Shown here: positions 36,059 to 44,576 of the stretch, one piece after another
How positions within the stretch are numbered: position 1 is the first letter of the stretch
Layout of the letters: each line of letters begins with the position of its first letter
Assembly (NCBI GenBank): GCA_030524345.1
Contig: JAUNGP010000009.1
Span: forward strand, 1 to 64,000
Reading direction: 5' to 3'
Length of the DNA: 64,000 bases
Source of the DNA: Clostridia bacterium
GTDB taxonomy: Bacteria > Bacillota > Clostridia > TANB77 > CAG-465
The notes under the pieces: generated by a model
Database searches by the model: none
What the model was told of the DNA's origin: nothing
The model's input: the letters and a program-made list of their open reading frames with translations, nothing else
Made by a program: the position numbers and the translations under genes

Positions 36059-37546
36059 TTAGTTTACTTTTTGTATAATATATGAAATATCATCTTGATA
36101 TATCAATTGATACTCCGCATGTTCTAATATATTTTTAGCCAAATTAGAGCTCTTTCTAATAAACAAGTATTCGATATCATATTTTTCTAATAATTTGATA
36201 TAATTTCCAGAACAATTATTTATTTTAATATAATCAATTCCAATATCATTTTCCTTGCCACTATATTCTTTCGTGTAAAGATCCGCTCTTGAGTCAATGA
36301 ATACCTTGATATCATGAAACATCATTAAACTTCCCCAAGTATATTCATTAAAGATTCTCTTATCTTTTCCTATATTATTCTCTATATATTCTATTGCTTG
36401 TAAAGGATATTTATCCTCTGGCAAAAAACTAGTATTTTCGTTATTTAATGCTGATGCTGTAGCCATTCTTACTAAAACTAATACTGTCACAAAAGTAAAT
36501 GTAGCCTTTACTAATTTTTTCCCTCTCTTTTGTAAATCTTTATATATCAAATTCATGAGTTTATCAACTAAAGACTCTACATATGGCAAGCAAGTAACAC
36601 TACATATAATTAACAGTGAAAAATGTCTAAGAGACATCAGTGTCATAAATAACGTACCAAATAAAAGTAAAAAATGATGTAATTTTATTTTTTTGTCAGT
36701 AAAGATAAAAGTGAATATAAATATTGCAAAATAGGCAGCTATAATAACGCCACATGGATTCTTTAAACTAAATGGCTGAAACTCAGATATATAATTATTA
36801 ATAAAATTATTCGATAGCGTTTTAAATCCATAGGTAATAGCATCCATTCCAAAAGGATTTAAAAATATGACTAACATCCCAATCAAAATAGGGATTAATA
36901 AAGATAGACTTACTTTTTTTACCTTCTCATCATATTCAATTTTAGATACTTTTATCTTCAAAATATTTAAAAAATATACTCCTAAAATAATAAAATAAAA
37001 TGGTACCACACCTGCATGAATGTTGATTAATATCAGCGGTATGATTGATAAAATAATTAAGTATCTCTTTTTATTACACTTTACAAACTTTTCTATGACA
37101 AGTATTTCTAGCAAAAAGAATATATAACTATACATTTGCGCTCTAATAGATAGAAAACTTTGCATAAAATAAATTTCAAAAAATACTAATACATAAGCCA
37201 AACTTTTCCTATTTAAGAAATTCAGGTTAAGTCTATAAAAAAGTACTGCTATTAGCACTGTCAGCAAAAGACCTAATATATATAAACCATTATATCCAAA
37301 ATAGTGATACACCAAATATGTCACTATATTGACTCCTAAATGCTGGGCAATATAATTCATATCTTCATGAATGGAAAAATGATCTTCTTTTACGATCCCT
37401 TCTGATAAATACTTCTCACCAAGTTTAATATCAAAAAAAGTATCATTTTGAAGCTCTATTTTATATAGAGCCAAAATATATATTCCCATAAGTAAACAAA
37501 ATATAACTATTTTGATAATGCTCTTATATCCTTTTTTTTCACTCAT
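36059..37546 (-). CDS. Polytopic membrane protein, GT-C-like
   Basis: A 495-residue protein with about eleven membrane helices and a C-terminal soluble part with FNEYTWGSLMMF and FIDSRADLYTKEY. The N-terminal loop between helices 1 and 2 has DTFFDIKLGEKYL, an acidic start similar to GT-C glycosyltransferases, and the C-terminal block resembles membrane proteins seen next to lipid-linked glycan genes. The function is thus a guess. It leads the mre cluster with its own promoter; TAAGGAG precedes the ATG. Confidence 0.6.
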   Translation of the reverse strand: MSEKKGYKSIIKIVIFCLLMGIYILALYKIELQNDTFFDIKLGEKYLSEGIVKEDHFSIHEDMNYIAQHLGVNIVTYLVYHYFGYNGLYILGLLLTVLIAVLFYRLNLNFLNRKSLAYVLVFFEIYFMQSFLSIRAQMYSYIFFLLEILVIEKFVKCNKKRYLIILSIIPLILINIHAGVVPFYFIILGVYFLNILKIKVSKIEYDEKVKKVSLSLLIPILIGMLVIFLNPFGMDAITYGFKTLSNNFINNYISEFQPFSLKNPCGVIIAAYFAIFIFTFIFTDKKIKLHHFLLLFGTLFMTLMSLRHFSLLIICSVTCLPYVESLVDKLMNLIYKDLQKRGKKLVKATFTFVTVLVLVRMATASALNNENTSFLPEDKYPLQAIEYIENNIGKDKRIFNEYTWGSLMMFHDIKVFIDSRADLYTKEYSGKENDIGIDYIKINNCSGNYIKLLEKYDIEYLFIRKSSNLAKNILEHAEYQLIYQDDISYIIQKVN

Positions 37547-37582
37547 ATCAACTTCTCCTTAAAGCAAAATATAATCATGCTT

Positions 37583-37611
37583 ATTATATAACTTTTTACT
37601 TCATTTTTCAA
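37583..37611 (-). promoter_or_regulatory. Promoter of the mre cluster
   Basis: TTGAAA (37606-37611), 17-base spacer, perfect TATAAT (37583-37588). The next clear promoter in this direction is that of the 67-residue gene at 30525, so this one may drive the GT-C-like gene through pbp2. Confidence 0.6.
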
Positions 37612-37663
37612 TACAAAAAATTAAAATATAAAGTTTAATCATCTCAATAATTTTTTATTTTCT

Positions 37664-37690
37664 GGGCATGCCAAGTATATCAAGCTGCCC
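37664..37690. repeat. GC-rich inverted repeat before a plus-strand promoter
   Basis: GGGCA (37664-37668) and TGCCC (37686-37690) flank a spacer with two CAAG copies, within an otherwise very AT-rich divergent intergenic region, ending one base before the -35 of the next gene. It could be an operator for the plus-strand gene. Confidence 0.35.
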
Positions 37691-37691
37691 G

Positions 37692-37721
37692 TTGACATAA
37701 TTATGTAAAATGTGTTATAAT
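37692..37721 (+). promoter_or_regulatory. Promoter of the 37777-38451 gene
   Basis: Perfect TTGACA (37692-37697), 18-base spacer and perfect TATAAT (37716-37721). Confidence 0.75.
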
Positions 37722-37776
37722 TTTATTATGTATGATTTCAGCTATCTTTATTAATATAAAATATGGAGGAAAGTAT

Positions 37777-38451
37777 ATGAATAGAAGACATTTATTCTTG
37801 AGCGTATATTATGTATTATTCTGCTTTGTGACCAATGAAAACTTTTTTATTCCTGATAACCATGCCAAACTCTTTTTTAAAAATGATTCATTCTCGTTAA
37901 AACTTAGCTATAACAGACTTTATACAATCATAAGAGAATATGCACAAGGAATCTCTTTTGACGAGCAAAAATTTATCCAAGAATTAAAAAGTTTAGAAAA
38001 AAGCAAAAGAAATTCTTACAGAAAACTAAAGCGGAACTTATTCCAATATTTAAATGCTGAAGACATCTGTACACACGATATTGACCTTTTTGGATGTATC
38101 TATAAACTTAATCATGGATTTGATTTAAAAATAAATGATCAATTTATGATTGGAATTGTAGACTTTTTATCCACTGAATTTGACAATATCATATTAAAGG
38201 AAAATATGGCCATACAAATTAGCAGCTTTAAAAAGTTTACTGTAGGTCAAATGCCAGATATGGGTTATGTTTATACTTCAGAGAATTTTAAAAGTGATCT
38301 CATCCGTTTGGAAAATGCGGGATATATTACACGGGATGACACTTATTTTTATTTTACGGAAAAATTTGTTGAAGCATACAAAAAATCCTTTTTTTATGAA
38401 TTTGATGATTCTGTCAAGCATAAATTTGGGATAAAACTACTAGTAGCATAA
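37777..38451 (+). CDS. Unknown 224-residue protein
   Basis: I recognise no family. It is a soluble, mostly helical protein without signal peptide or membrane segment. The central part has a Lys/Arg-rich helix (KSLEKSKRNSYRKLKRN) and the C-terminal part has a winged-helix-like stretch (SDLIRLENAGYITRDDTYFYFTEKFVEAY), which resembles DNA-binding helix-turn-helix wings. A regulatory role is only a suggestion. The ATG at 37777 has GGAGG 7 bases ahead; the frame extends upstream to 37732 but that part is not preceded by a ribosome site. A strong promoter and a terminator make it a single-gene unit. Confidence 0.75.
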   Translation: MNRRHLFLSVYYVLFCFVTNENFFIPDNHAKLFFKNDSFSLKLSYNRLYTIIREYAQGISFDEQKFIQELKSLEKSKRNSYRKLKRNLFQYLNAEDICTHDIDLFGCIYKLNHGFDLKINDQFMIGIVDFLSTEFDNIILKENMAIQISSFKKFTVGQMPDMGYVYTSENFKSDLIRLENAGYITRDDTYFYFTEKFVEAYKKSFFYEFDDSVKHKFGIKLLVA

Positions 38452-38454
38452 TAG

Positions 38455-38488
38455 TAAAAGAGGAAAAAGTACTTTTCCTCTTTTATTT
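38455..38488. terminator. Terminator between convergent genes
   Basis: A 13-base perfect stem (38455-38467 with 38473-38485) with a T-rich tail on the plus strand. It overlaps the last codon of mtaB on the other strand. Confidence 0.75.
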
Positions 38489-39778
38489 TATAACTCCGTA
38501 TAGTAAATCTTCATCTATATTTTCAATATTGACATTGATACACTCGCCTACATATCTTTTTTCTCCTCTTACTCTTACTTTTATATAATTTTTTGTATAT
38601 CCATATAAAAAGCCATCTTGAAAAGATTCAAATAAAACTTCAATATTTTGACCAATATATGACTTCATGTATTCTTCTTTTTGAAATTTAGCAAGTGATA
38701 TTAATTCTTCACTTCTTCTTTGAGCGATTTTTCCCTCTACCTGATTTTCCATAGTAGCGGCTCTGGTCCATTTTCTTTTAGAATACTTAAAACAATGCAC
38801 CTCATAAAATCCAATTTTCTTCACATTTTCTATTGTCTCTTTAAATTCATCATCTGTTTCACCAGGAAAGCCTACAATAATATCACATGTAAAAGCAACA
38901 TCTGAAAAATAACATCTTATCATATCAGTAATATGAAACAAATCTTCTTTTGTATATTTTCTATTCATATTTTTTAACACATGATTGTTTAAACTTTGTA
39001 CAGAAATATGAAAGTGTGGGCATAGATTCTTTATCTTAGACAACCTTATAATATTATCATCTGTTAATATTCTAGGCTCTAAAGATCCAAGTCTTATTCT
39101 TTTTAATCCATCTATACAAGAAACCCTTTCTACTACATCAATTAAAGATATGTTCTCTTCTAAATCCTTACCATAAGACGCAATCTCTATACCAACTAAT
39201 ACAATTTCACCTACTCCGTTTTTAACTAACATTTTAATTTCATCTAAAATGTCATTTAAATTTCTACTTCTTACTCTACCTCTAACATAAGGGATGATAC
39301 AATAAGAGCAAAAATTATTGCAGCCATCCTCTATCTTAATACTCTCACGAATATTAACTCCCTGTTCCAATTGATTTGTCTGAATATATTTCTTTTGCTT
39401 TCCTATCTCCCCTATTTTATATAATATTTTGTGATCTCCCCTATGATGTGTTATATACTTTTCTACTAGTTGTACTACATCGTTTTTCTCTTGATTTCCT
39501 ATTACAATATCAACATTTTTTAGGTCTTCTTTCCCTTTTATCTCTTGTGCATAGCACCCCGCAAGAACGACTATCCCACCATTTCTTTTTGCCTTACTTA
39601 AATATTGTCTTGTTTTTCTTGTAGATAGATTTGTCACACTACAAGAATTGATAATATAAATATCTGATTTTTGATCAAAATCCACTATTTCATAGCCGTT
39701 ATCTATAAAGTTTTTCATCATAAGATCTGTTTCATATTGATTTACTTTACATCCCAATGTAAAAAATGCTACTCTCAT
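38483..39778 (-). CDS. mtaB: tRNA t6A37 methylthiotransferase MtaB
   Basis: MtaB is a radical-SAM enzyme that adds a methylthio group to t6A37 of tRNAs reading ANN codons. The N-terminal MTTase domain has the cluster Cys10, Cys46 and Cys75 (TLGCKVNQYE, NSCSVT, AGCYAQ), the radical-SAM motif is Cys153-x3-Cys157-x2-Cys160, and a C-terminal TRAM domain follows. Length 431 fits the family. It overlaps folC by ATGA, forming the ylmH-folC-mtaB operon. Confidence 0.92.
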   Translation of the reverse strand: MRVAFFTLGCKVNQYETDLMMKNFIDNGYEIVDFDQKSDIYIINSCSVTNLSTRKTRQYLSKAKRNGGIVVLAGCYAQEIKGKEDLKNVDIVIGNQEKNDVVQLVEKYITHHRGDHKILYKIGEIGKQKKYIQTNQLEQGVNIRESIKIEDGCNNFCSYCIIPYVRGRVRSRNLNDILDEIKMLVKNGVGEIVLVGIEIASYGKDLEENISLIDVVERVSCIDGLKRIRLGSLEPRILTDDNIIRLSKIKNLCPHFHISVQSLNNHVLKNMNRKYTKEDLFHITDMIRCYFSDVAFTCDIIVGFPGETDDEFKETIENVKKIGFYEVHCFKYSKRKWTRAATMENQVEGKIAQRRSEELISLAKFQKEEYMKSYIGQNIEVLFESFQDGFLYGYTKNYIKVRVRGEKRYVGECINVNIENIDEDLLYGVIK

Positions 39779-41079
39779 CTTTTTCTCCTTTTATCTTTCA
39801 TTTCTCTAATTTTTTGATTCACATCTCCATATACATAAAAGCTTCCCACTATCAAATTAACACATTTTTCATTACTTGAAAATATATTTTCTATTGCCTC
39901 TTCTAATTCTTGCATATATAAAGCTTGTCCTTCTTTTCTATATTTCATAGCGACATGATATAGTTCCTCTTTATCCACATATCTTGTCTTATCATTTCCA
40001 GATGTAAATACAAAGCTAGCACTCGTATCTTCAAGTAATATTTTTAGCATGCCTTCATAATCTTTTCTTCTTAAAATAGATACCACATATCGCCTTTTTC
40101 TATCATGATAATACATTCTGACAGATTTTTGTAAATTTAACATTGCAGGAGTATTATGTGCTCCATCATATACAACGAGCGGTTCTTTACTTAAAGTTTC
40201 CATTCTGCCTTTATGAATCACTGTAAGTAAGCCATGCCTTAAACTTGCTTCTGATACAGGGTATCCTAAATCATTGAGTATCTTTACACATTCAATACAA
40301 AGACTTGCATTATTAATCTGAATCGCTCCTTTTAAATTAATAGCTATATTTTTCAAATTTTCATAGTCAAAATACTGAAAATTTTCATCATATCTATCAT
40401 TTTTGATTTTTTCTTTTGTTACTAAATGTAATGTATTATGTTTCTTACAACATACTGTTCGAAATACATCATCTACCTCTTTTGTATTCTCAAAAACTAC
40501 AGTATTTGAGTTTTCTTTTATGATTCCAGCCTTTTGATAAGCAATCTCACTTAAAGTATTTCCTAAAAGATGCATATGATCAAATCCGATGGATACAATA
40601 ACAGATATAAGTGGGTTACTAATAATATTCGTGCTGTCATAAATTCCACCAAGTCCTGTTTCTAAAATCACAAAATCTACATTTTTTCTATAAAAATATA
40701 AAAGAGCCATGATGGTTTCAAGTTCAAATAAAGTGATCTTTGCCTCCACTTTTTCGTTATGCTCTTTTATTTTAGGCTCTAATTCTTCTATCATGTCTGA
40801 CATTTCTTGGTCAGATATATCAATGCCATTAATACTAATTCTCTCATTATATTTTACAAGATGTGGCGACAAAAACTTACCAACTTTATATCCTTCTGAG
40901 CAAAGTATATTGCTGATCATTTCTGTACAGCTGCCCTTTCCATTCGTACCAGCTATATGGATAAATTTCATCTCTTTTTGAAAGTTATGATATTCTTCCA
41001 TAAAATATTTCATTGTATCCAAAGATAGTTTTCTTGTTCCCCCAAAAAAATTACTCAAATAATTTTCTATATCTATCAT
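39775..41079 (-). CDS. folC: Bifunctional folylpolyglutamate/dihydrofolate synthase
   Basis: FolC adds glutamate to dihydropteroate or to tetrahydrofolate. The 434-residue protein has the ATP-binding P-loop GTNGKGS (44-50), the omega-loop region (LSPHLVKYNERI) and the Mur-ligase-like C-terminal domain with YDGAHN. AGGAGG precedes the ATG. It is 21 bases downstream of ylmH and overlaps mtaB. Confidence 0.92.
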   Translation of the reverse strand: MIDIENYLSNFFGGTRKLSLDTMKYFMEEYHNFQKEMKFIHIAGTNGKGSCTEMISNILCSEGYKVGKFLSPHLVKYNERISINGIDISDQEMSDMIEELEPKIKEHNEKVEAKITLFELETIMALLYFYRKNVDFVILETGLGGIYDSTNIISNPLISVIVSIGFDHMHLLGNTLSEIAYQKAGIIKENSNTVVFENTKEVDDVFRTVCCKKHNTLHLVTKEKIKNDRYDENFQYFDYENLKNIAINLKGAIQINNASLCIECVKILNDLGYPVSEASLRHGLLTVIHKGRMETLSKEPLVVYDGAHNTPAMLNLQKSVRMYYHDRKRRYVVSILRRKDYEGMLKILLEDTSASFVFTSGNDKTRYVDKEELYHVAMKYRKEGQALYMQELEEAIENIFSSNEKCVNLIVGSFYVYGDVNQKIREMKDKRRKR

Positions 41080-41100
41080 AAGAATTCCTCCTAAGTTTGC

Positions 41101-41904
41101 TTAGTTATATTTTAATATTTTTATTACAATATTTGAACTTTTTGTTCTTCGTATTTCATTTCCAACTCTTAATTTTCCACATTTTTTAAAAGAAATAACA
41201 TCATCTTTTTGGATCAAAGTATTGGGCTGAAAAATATTCTTATCATTGATGAAAAGATCCCCTTTTATAATCTTTTCTTTGGTTTCGCGTCTGCTAAGGC
41301 AATATACCTCACTCAAAAGTGCATCAACTCTAAATGAAGGAATCATACATTCCTTTTCAATCAATGAAACAGATAAATTCTTTACCTCATCAGACATCAA
41401 GTCGATTGGTTCTACTTTTACTTCTTGTTTTCCGACACTGATTAGATTCATTAAAAAGAATTCTTCCATATTTTTCATGCAAAAAAAATATGCTCCAGCA
41501 TGATCTAAAATAATGTCACCAATCAGCTCACGCCTAACCCCAAGAGAATAGATAGCACCCATATAATCCCTATGAAGAACTTTACTATTTCCAAAGGGCT
41601 CTATTTTTAAACACGAAACATGCTCTAAAAATACTCTTTCTGTATCCAAGTATTCTGGTACAAAAGCAATATTTTTCTTCTCAACATAGTCATTTGCACT
41701 AAAGACGACATATTTTACATTAAAAAAATCTAGTATTTTCTTAGCAATGTATAGTTCATTTAAGTTTAAAAAATTAGTAAATGATAAAGTATTTGATCTT
41801 TCAAACTTAATTGCTTTATCTAATATACTAGACATCAATATTCTCTCATCCTTATCTTTTATAGAAGCAAGTAAATTGCTCTTTGCTTTTTTATCTATCA
41901 TCAT
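41101..41904 (-). CDS. ylmH: YlmH-like S4-domain RNA-binding protein
   Basis: A 267-residue protein with an N-terminal YlmH domain (EPFGNSKVLHRDYMGAIYSLGVRRELIGDI) and a C-terminal S4 RNA-binding domain (about 180-250, RVDALLSEVYCLSRRETKEKI). YlmH is found near division genes in other Firmicutes and has been linked to ribosome rescue. Here it leads folC and mtaB instead, a different context. GAGG lies 6 bases before the ATG, and it has its own promoter. Confidence 0.88.
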   Translation of the reverse strand: MMIDKKAKSNLLASIKDKDERILMSSILDKAIKFERSNTLSFTNFLNLNELYIAKKILDFFNVKYVVFSANDYVEKKNIAFVPEYLDTERVFLEHVSCLKIEPFGNSKVLHRDYMGAIYSLGVRRELIGDIILDHAGAYFFCMKNMEEFFLMNLISVGKQEVKVEPIDLMSDEVKNLSVSLIEKECMIPSFRVDALLSEVYCLSRRETKEKIIKGDLFINDKNIFQPNTLIQKDDVISFKKCGKLRVGNEIRRTKSSNIVIKILKYN

Positions 41905-41921
41905 TAAGTTCCTCTAATAGA

Positions 41922-41950
41922 ATTATATCAAAAAAAGATAAGTTTAGCAA
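41922..41950 (-). promoter_or_regulatory. Promoter of ylmH-folC-mtaB
   Basis: TTGCTA (41945-41950), 17-base spacer, perfect TATAAT (41922-41927). Confidence 0.55.
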
Positions 41951-41987
41951 CAAGCAGTGCCTTCTTTACGATAAAAACAACATTTTT

Positions 41988-42020
41988 TAAGAGCAGAACT
42001 CAATTTGAATTCTGCTCTTA
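41988..42020 (-). terminator. Hairpin after the MATE fusion gene
   Basis: TAAGAGCAGAA (41988-41998) pairs perfectly with TTCTGCTCTTA (42010-42020), 6 bases past the stop codon. In the minus direction the stem is followed by A residues instead of U, so it may stabilise the 3' end more than terminate. Confidence 0.45.
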
Positions 42021-42025
42021 TAGCA

Positions 42026-43987
42026 TTACTGTTTTCTTCTATTTTCAATATATTCACAAATTATTTTTACGATCTTATCATTACCAATTTCACAATTTAG
42101 ACATAAATCATAATTTTCTTTCTTGCCCCAAGATCTATTTGAAATTACTTCATAGTACTCTGATCTTGCCTTATCAGAATTTAATACAAACTTCTTAGCC
42201 TCTTTATCATTATCTTTATAGATTTCTTTTACTTTATTAATTCTATATTCTAAGGGTGCATATAAAAATATCTTAATTAAATTTGGATAATCCTTTAATA
42301 TATAATCGGCACCCCTACCAACAATGACACAGTTGTTTTCTGAAGCAATCAATCTAATTGTTTCTGATTGCTTAATAATTGCATCCTTTTCTGCATCTAA
42401 GGATAAATAGAACTTATACAACTCATCCTCTGTATAATTATTTTCAACTAAAGAATGTGTTATTGCAAATTGCTTAATTTCTTCTTTATCATAAAATTGG
42501 ATACCTAAATTTTCGGCAACTTGTCTAGCAATTTCTTTTCCATTTGTTCCATGTTCACGAGAAATAGATATGATTAATTTTTCATCTGTTTGAGAATTCT
42601 CTTTTGTTACCTTTATGCCCTCTATCTTTTCATGATATGATTTCTTCAAAATAAATACAGAAATAATTGCTGTTAACGCTTCTGCTATTGGGAAAGTCCA
42701 CCAAACAATATTTGTAACATTATCAGATAAAGTAAATAAATAAGCAATTGGAAATACAAATACTACAAGTCTTAGCAAAGATATGAGCAAAGGCCTTAAT
42801 GCATATCCTAAAGATTGTAAAATTCCTTGTACTGCAACTGAAAATCCCATAAATATATATCCAATACTTGCAATTCTTAAAGCGATTGCACATATTGTAA
42901 TAATTTCAGTTGTACTTCCCCCAGTAAGACCAAATAAATTTGCCAACGGTTTAGCAAAAAGTTCAAAAAGTAATGTTAAAATCAATGTAACGATAAAAGT
43001 ATCTATGATTCCATATTTAATACAATCATTTATTCTTTCTTTATCTTTCATACCATAATTAAATGATAAAATTGAAATGATCGTATTTGATAAACCAAAT
43101 GCTGAAAATAACGCAATTTGCTGAATCTTATAATAAATTCCAAATGATCCTACAAGGATTGTCGGATCTGCATGTGATAAGCCAAGTATAGCATTCATTC
43201 CAGCCATCATGACTGATAGTAAAGCCTGCATAATAGCAGCAGAAATTCCTATTTTATAGATTCCTTTAATCAATCCAAATTCTGGTTTCATATATTTCAA
43301 ATTTCCATTAATTTCCTTATTCAAGATATAATGAAATATCATAGCAAGTATCAATGATACAAATTGCCCAATAATAGTAGCCCAAGCAGCACCGGCTACT
43401 CCCATATGACAAGGATAAATAAATACATAGTCCAAAACAATATTTACAACTGCACCTGAGATTTGAGCAATTGTAGAAAGCATTGTTTTTCCTGTTGATT
43501 GTAAAAATCTTTCATAAACAGTATAACCTATTGCGCCTAGTGAAAAACAACAACAAATTTGTAAATATGTGGTTCCTAAAGAAATGACCTCACTATTTCC
43601 CCCTGCAAATAATGAAATAAACCATTCTGAGCCAAATGCTCCAAATAGTAAGAATACAATAAAGATACAAATGCTCAGAAATATACCATTTCCTGCTACC
43701 TTATTGACTTTTTCATGATTCTTTTCTCCTAAACTCTTAGACAGTAGCGCGTTTAGACCAACGCCTGTTCCAACCCCTATTGCAATAATTAATATTTGTA
43801 TTGGAAAAGCAAGAGTTAATGCCTGATTTGCAATAGCTCCACTCTCACCCATATTCGCTACAAAAATACTATCAACTACATTATATAGCGCTTGTAAAAC
43901 CATTGATATAATCATTGGCAGTCCCATCTTCCAGAATAATTTTTTCATGGGCGCATCTGCCATTTTATTTCTTTTAGTTTCTTCCAT
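42026..43987 (-). CDS. MATE transporter fused to a cytidylate kinase-like domain
   Basis: Residues 1-450 form a twelve-helix MATE efflux protein (GLPMIISMVLQALYNVVDSIFVA at 22-44, QSTGKTM loop). After a short linker, residues 469-653 form a cytidylate kinase-like (Cytidylate_kin2) domain, starting ISISREHGTNGKEIA (P-loop about 477-485) and containing VGRGADYIL and NSDKARSEYY. MATE proteins export cationic compounds by ion exchange; the kinase could phosphorylate a nucleotide-like or signalling substrate at the inner face. The fusion is in frame with no stop. A possible leader attenuator lies upstream at 44175-44298. GGAGG lies 12 bases before the ATG, which is longer than usual. Confidence 0.88.
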   Translation of the reverse strand: MEETKRNKMADAPMKKLFWKMGLPMIISMVLQALYNVVDSIFVANMGESGAIANQALTLAFPIQILIIAIGVGTGVGLNALLSKSLGEKNHEKVNKVAGNGIFLSICIFIVFLLFGAFGSEWFISLFAGGNSEVISLGTTYLQICCCFSLGAIGYTVYERFLQSTGKTMLSTIAQISGAVVNIVLDYVFIYPCHMGVAGAAWATIIGQFVSLILAMIFHYILNKEINGNLKYMKPEFGLIKGIYKIGISAAIMQALLSVMMAGMNAILGLSHADPTILVGSFGIYYKIQQIALFSAFGLSNTIISILSFNYGMKDKERINDCIKYGIIDTFIVTLILTLLFELFAKPLANLFGLTGGSTTEIITICAIALRIASIGYIFMGFSVAVQGILQSLGYALRPLLISLLRLVVFVFPIAYLFTLSDNVTNIVWWTFPIAEALTAIISVFILKKSYHEKIEGIKVTKENSQTDEKLIISISREHGTNGKEIARQVAENLGIQFYDKEEIKQFAITHSLVENNYTEDELYKFYLSLDAEKDAIIKQSETIRLIASENNCVIVGRGADYILKDYPNLIKIFLYAPLEYRINKVKEIYKDNDKEAKKFVLNSDKARSEYYEVISNRSWGKKENYDLCLNCEIGNDKIVKIICEYIENRRKQ

Positions 43988-44181
43988 AATAATCTTATTC
44001 CTCCATTCTCCGATATATTTTTACTCATTATTTTAAATGAAAACATATGATATGTTAAATTAAATTTTAAAATTAAAAATCAATTGAATCAAAATCCCTT
44101 TTATTCTATTTGCCTCCTTCCACTAAGAATCATATCCACTTTCCTATTTCTGACCTTCTCATTCATTTTAGGTCAAAAAAT

Positions 44182-44218
44182 ATGTGTAAATCACAACTCA
44201 ATTGGATTTACACATTTT
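44182..44218. terminator. Bidirectional terminator-like hairpin in the MATE leader
   Basis: ATGTGTAAATC (44182-44192) pairs perfectly with GATTTACACAT (44205-44215). T/U runs follow on both strands (TTTTT to the right, U6 in the minus direction at about 44175-44180). In the minus direction it lies 188 bases before the MATE start. Confidence 0.6.
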
Positions 44219-44242
44219 TGTTACACATTGATTATTCATCAT
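44198..44242 (-). CDS. Possible 14-residue leader peptide ORF
   Basis: The minus-strand ORF MMNNQCVTKMCKSN runs into the 5' arm of the terminator hairpin and stops in its loop, the layout of a translation-controlled attenuator. It lacks a clear ribosome site, so translation is uncertain. Confidence 0.25.
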   Translation of the reverse strand: MMNNQCVTKMCKSN

Positions 44243-44269
44243 ATTAATTCTATTTATAAACCGAATATA

Positions 44270-44299
44270 ATTATACCACTTTTTTTTCAAAAATGTAAG
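44270..44299 (-). promoter_or_regulatory. Extended -10 promoter for the MATE leader
   Basis: TGGTATAAT (perfect TATAAT at 44270-44275 with an extended TGN) with CTTACA at 44294-44299, 18 bases away, as a weak -35. Confidence 0.45.
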
Positions 44300-44324
44300 T
44301 CATTTTTTTAAAATTTATCAAATT

Positions 44325-44522
44325 TTAGTCAAAAATGAACATTGATATATATAGCATAATATACATTCCTATTGGTATACATAGATATGTTATAATGCCT
44401 ACTATTCCTAATTTTAAATAATTCATTGCCTTTTTCTTATTCTTTTTTAGATTTACCACGCATAATATCATTCCTACTATCAGTATCATAAATGTAATGA
44501 TAACCGGTGCATCATGAATCAA
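44325..44522 (-). CDS. Short two-helix membrane protein, truncated paralogue
   Basis: A 65-residue frame opening at TTG (44522) or an internal ATG (44489), with two membrane helices. VGMILCVVNLKKNKKKAMNYLKLGIVGIITYL closely parallels the C-terminal half of the 44577-44930 product. It lacks the first helix and N-terminal tail and has no good ribosome site, so it may be a decaying copy. No function recognised. Confidence 0.45.
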   Translation of the reverse strand: MIHDAPVIITFMILIVGMILCVVNLKKNKKKAMNYLKLGIVGIITYLCIPIGMYIMLYISMFIFD

Positions 44523-44576
44523 AAATGCAGAAAAGTTAAATCCTCATATATTATATCAAAAACATTATTAGTTCAA

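Larger units (their letters stand above)
43988..44324. other. 337-base gene-free region upstream of the MATE fusion
   Basis: It contains no convincing gene. It holds, on the minus strand, a promoter, a short leader ORF and a terminator-like hairpin (listed separately), plus a second small hairpin formed by TGACCT/AGGTCA near 44150-44175. A GGAAGGAGG ribosome-site-like string in the minus strand near 44107-44115 is not followed by a start codon, possibly a relic of a lost ORF. Confidence 0.5.

Noticed and set aside
38455-38488. Bidirectional terminator as a riboswitch
   Set aside because: The stem is a simple perfect hairpin between convergent genes with no conserved aptamer-like structure.
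42026-43987. MATE-kinase fusion as a frameshift artefact
   Set aside because: The frame is continuous through a plausible hydrophilic linker with no stop or homopolymer anomaly, so a true fusion is favoured.
44084-44311. 75-codon plus-strand frame in the intergenic region
   Set aside because: It crosses the bidirectional hairpin, has no ribosome site and has no protein-like composition.
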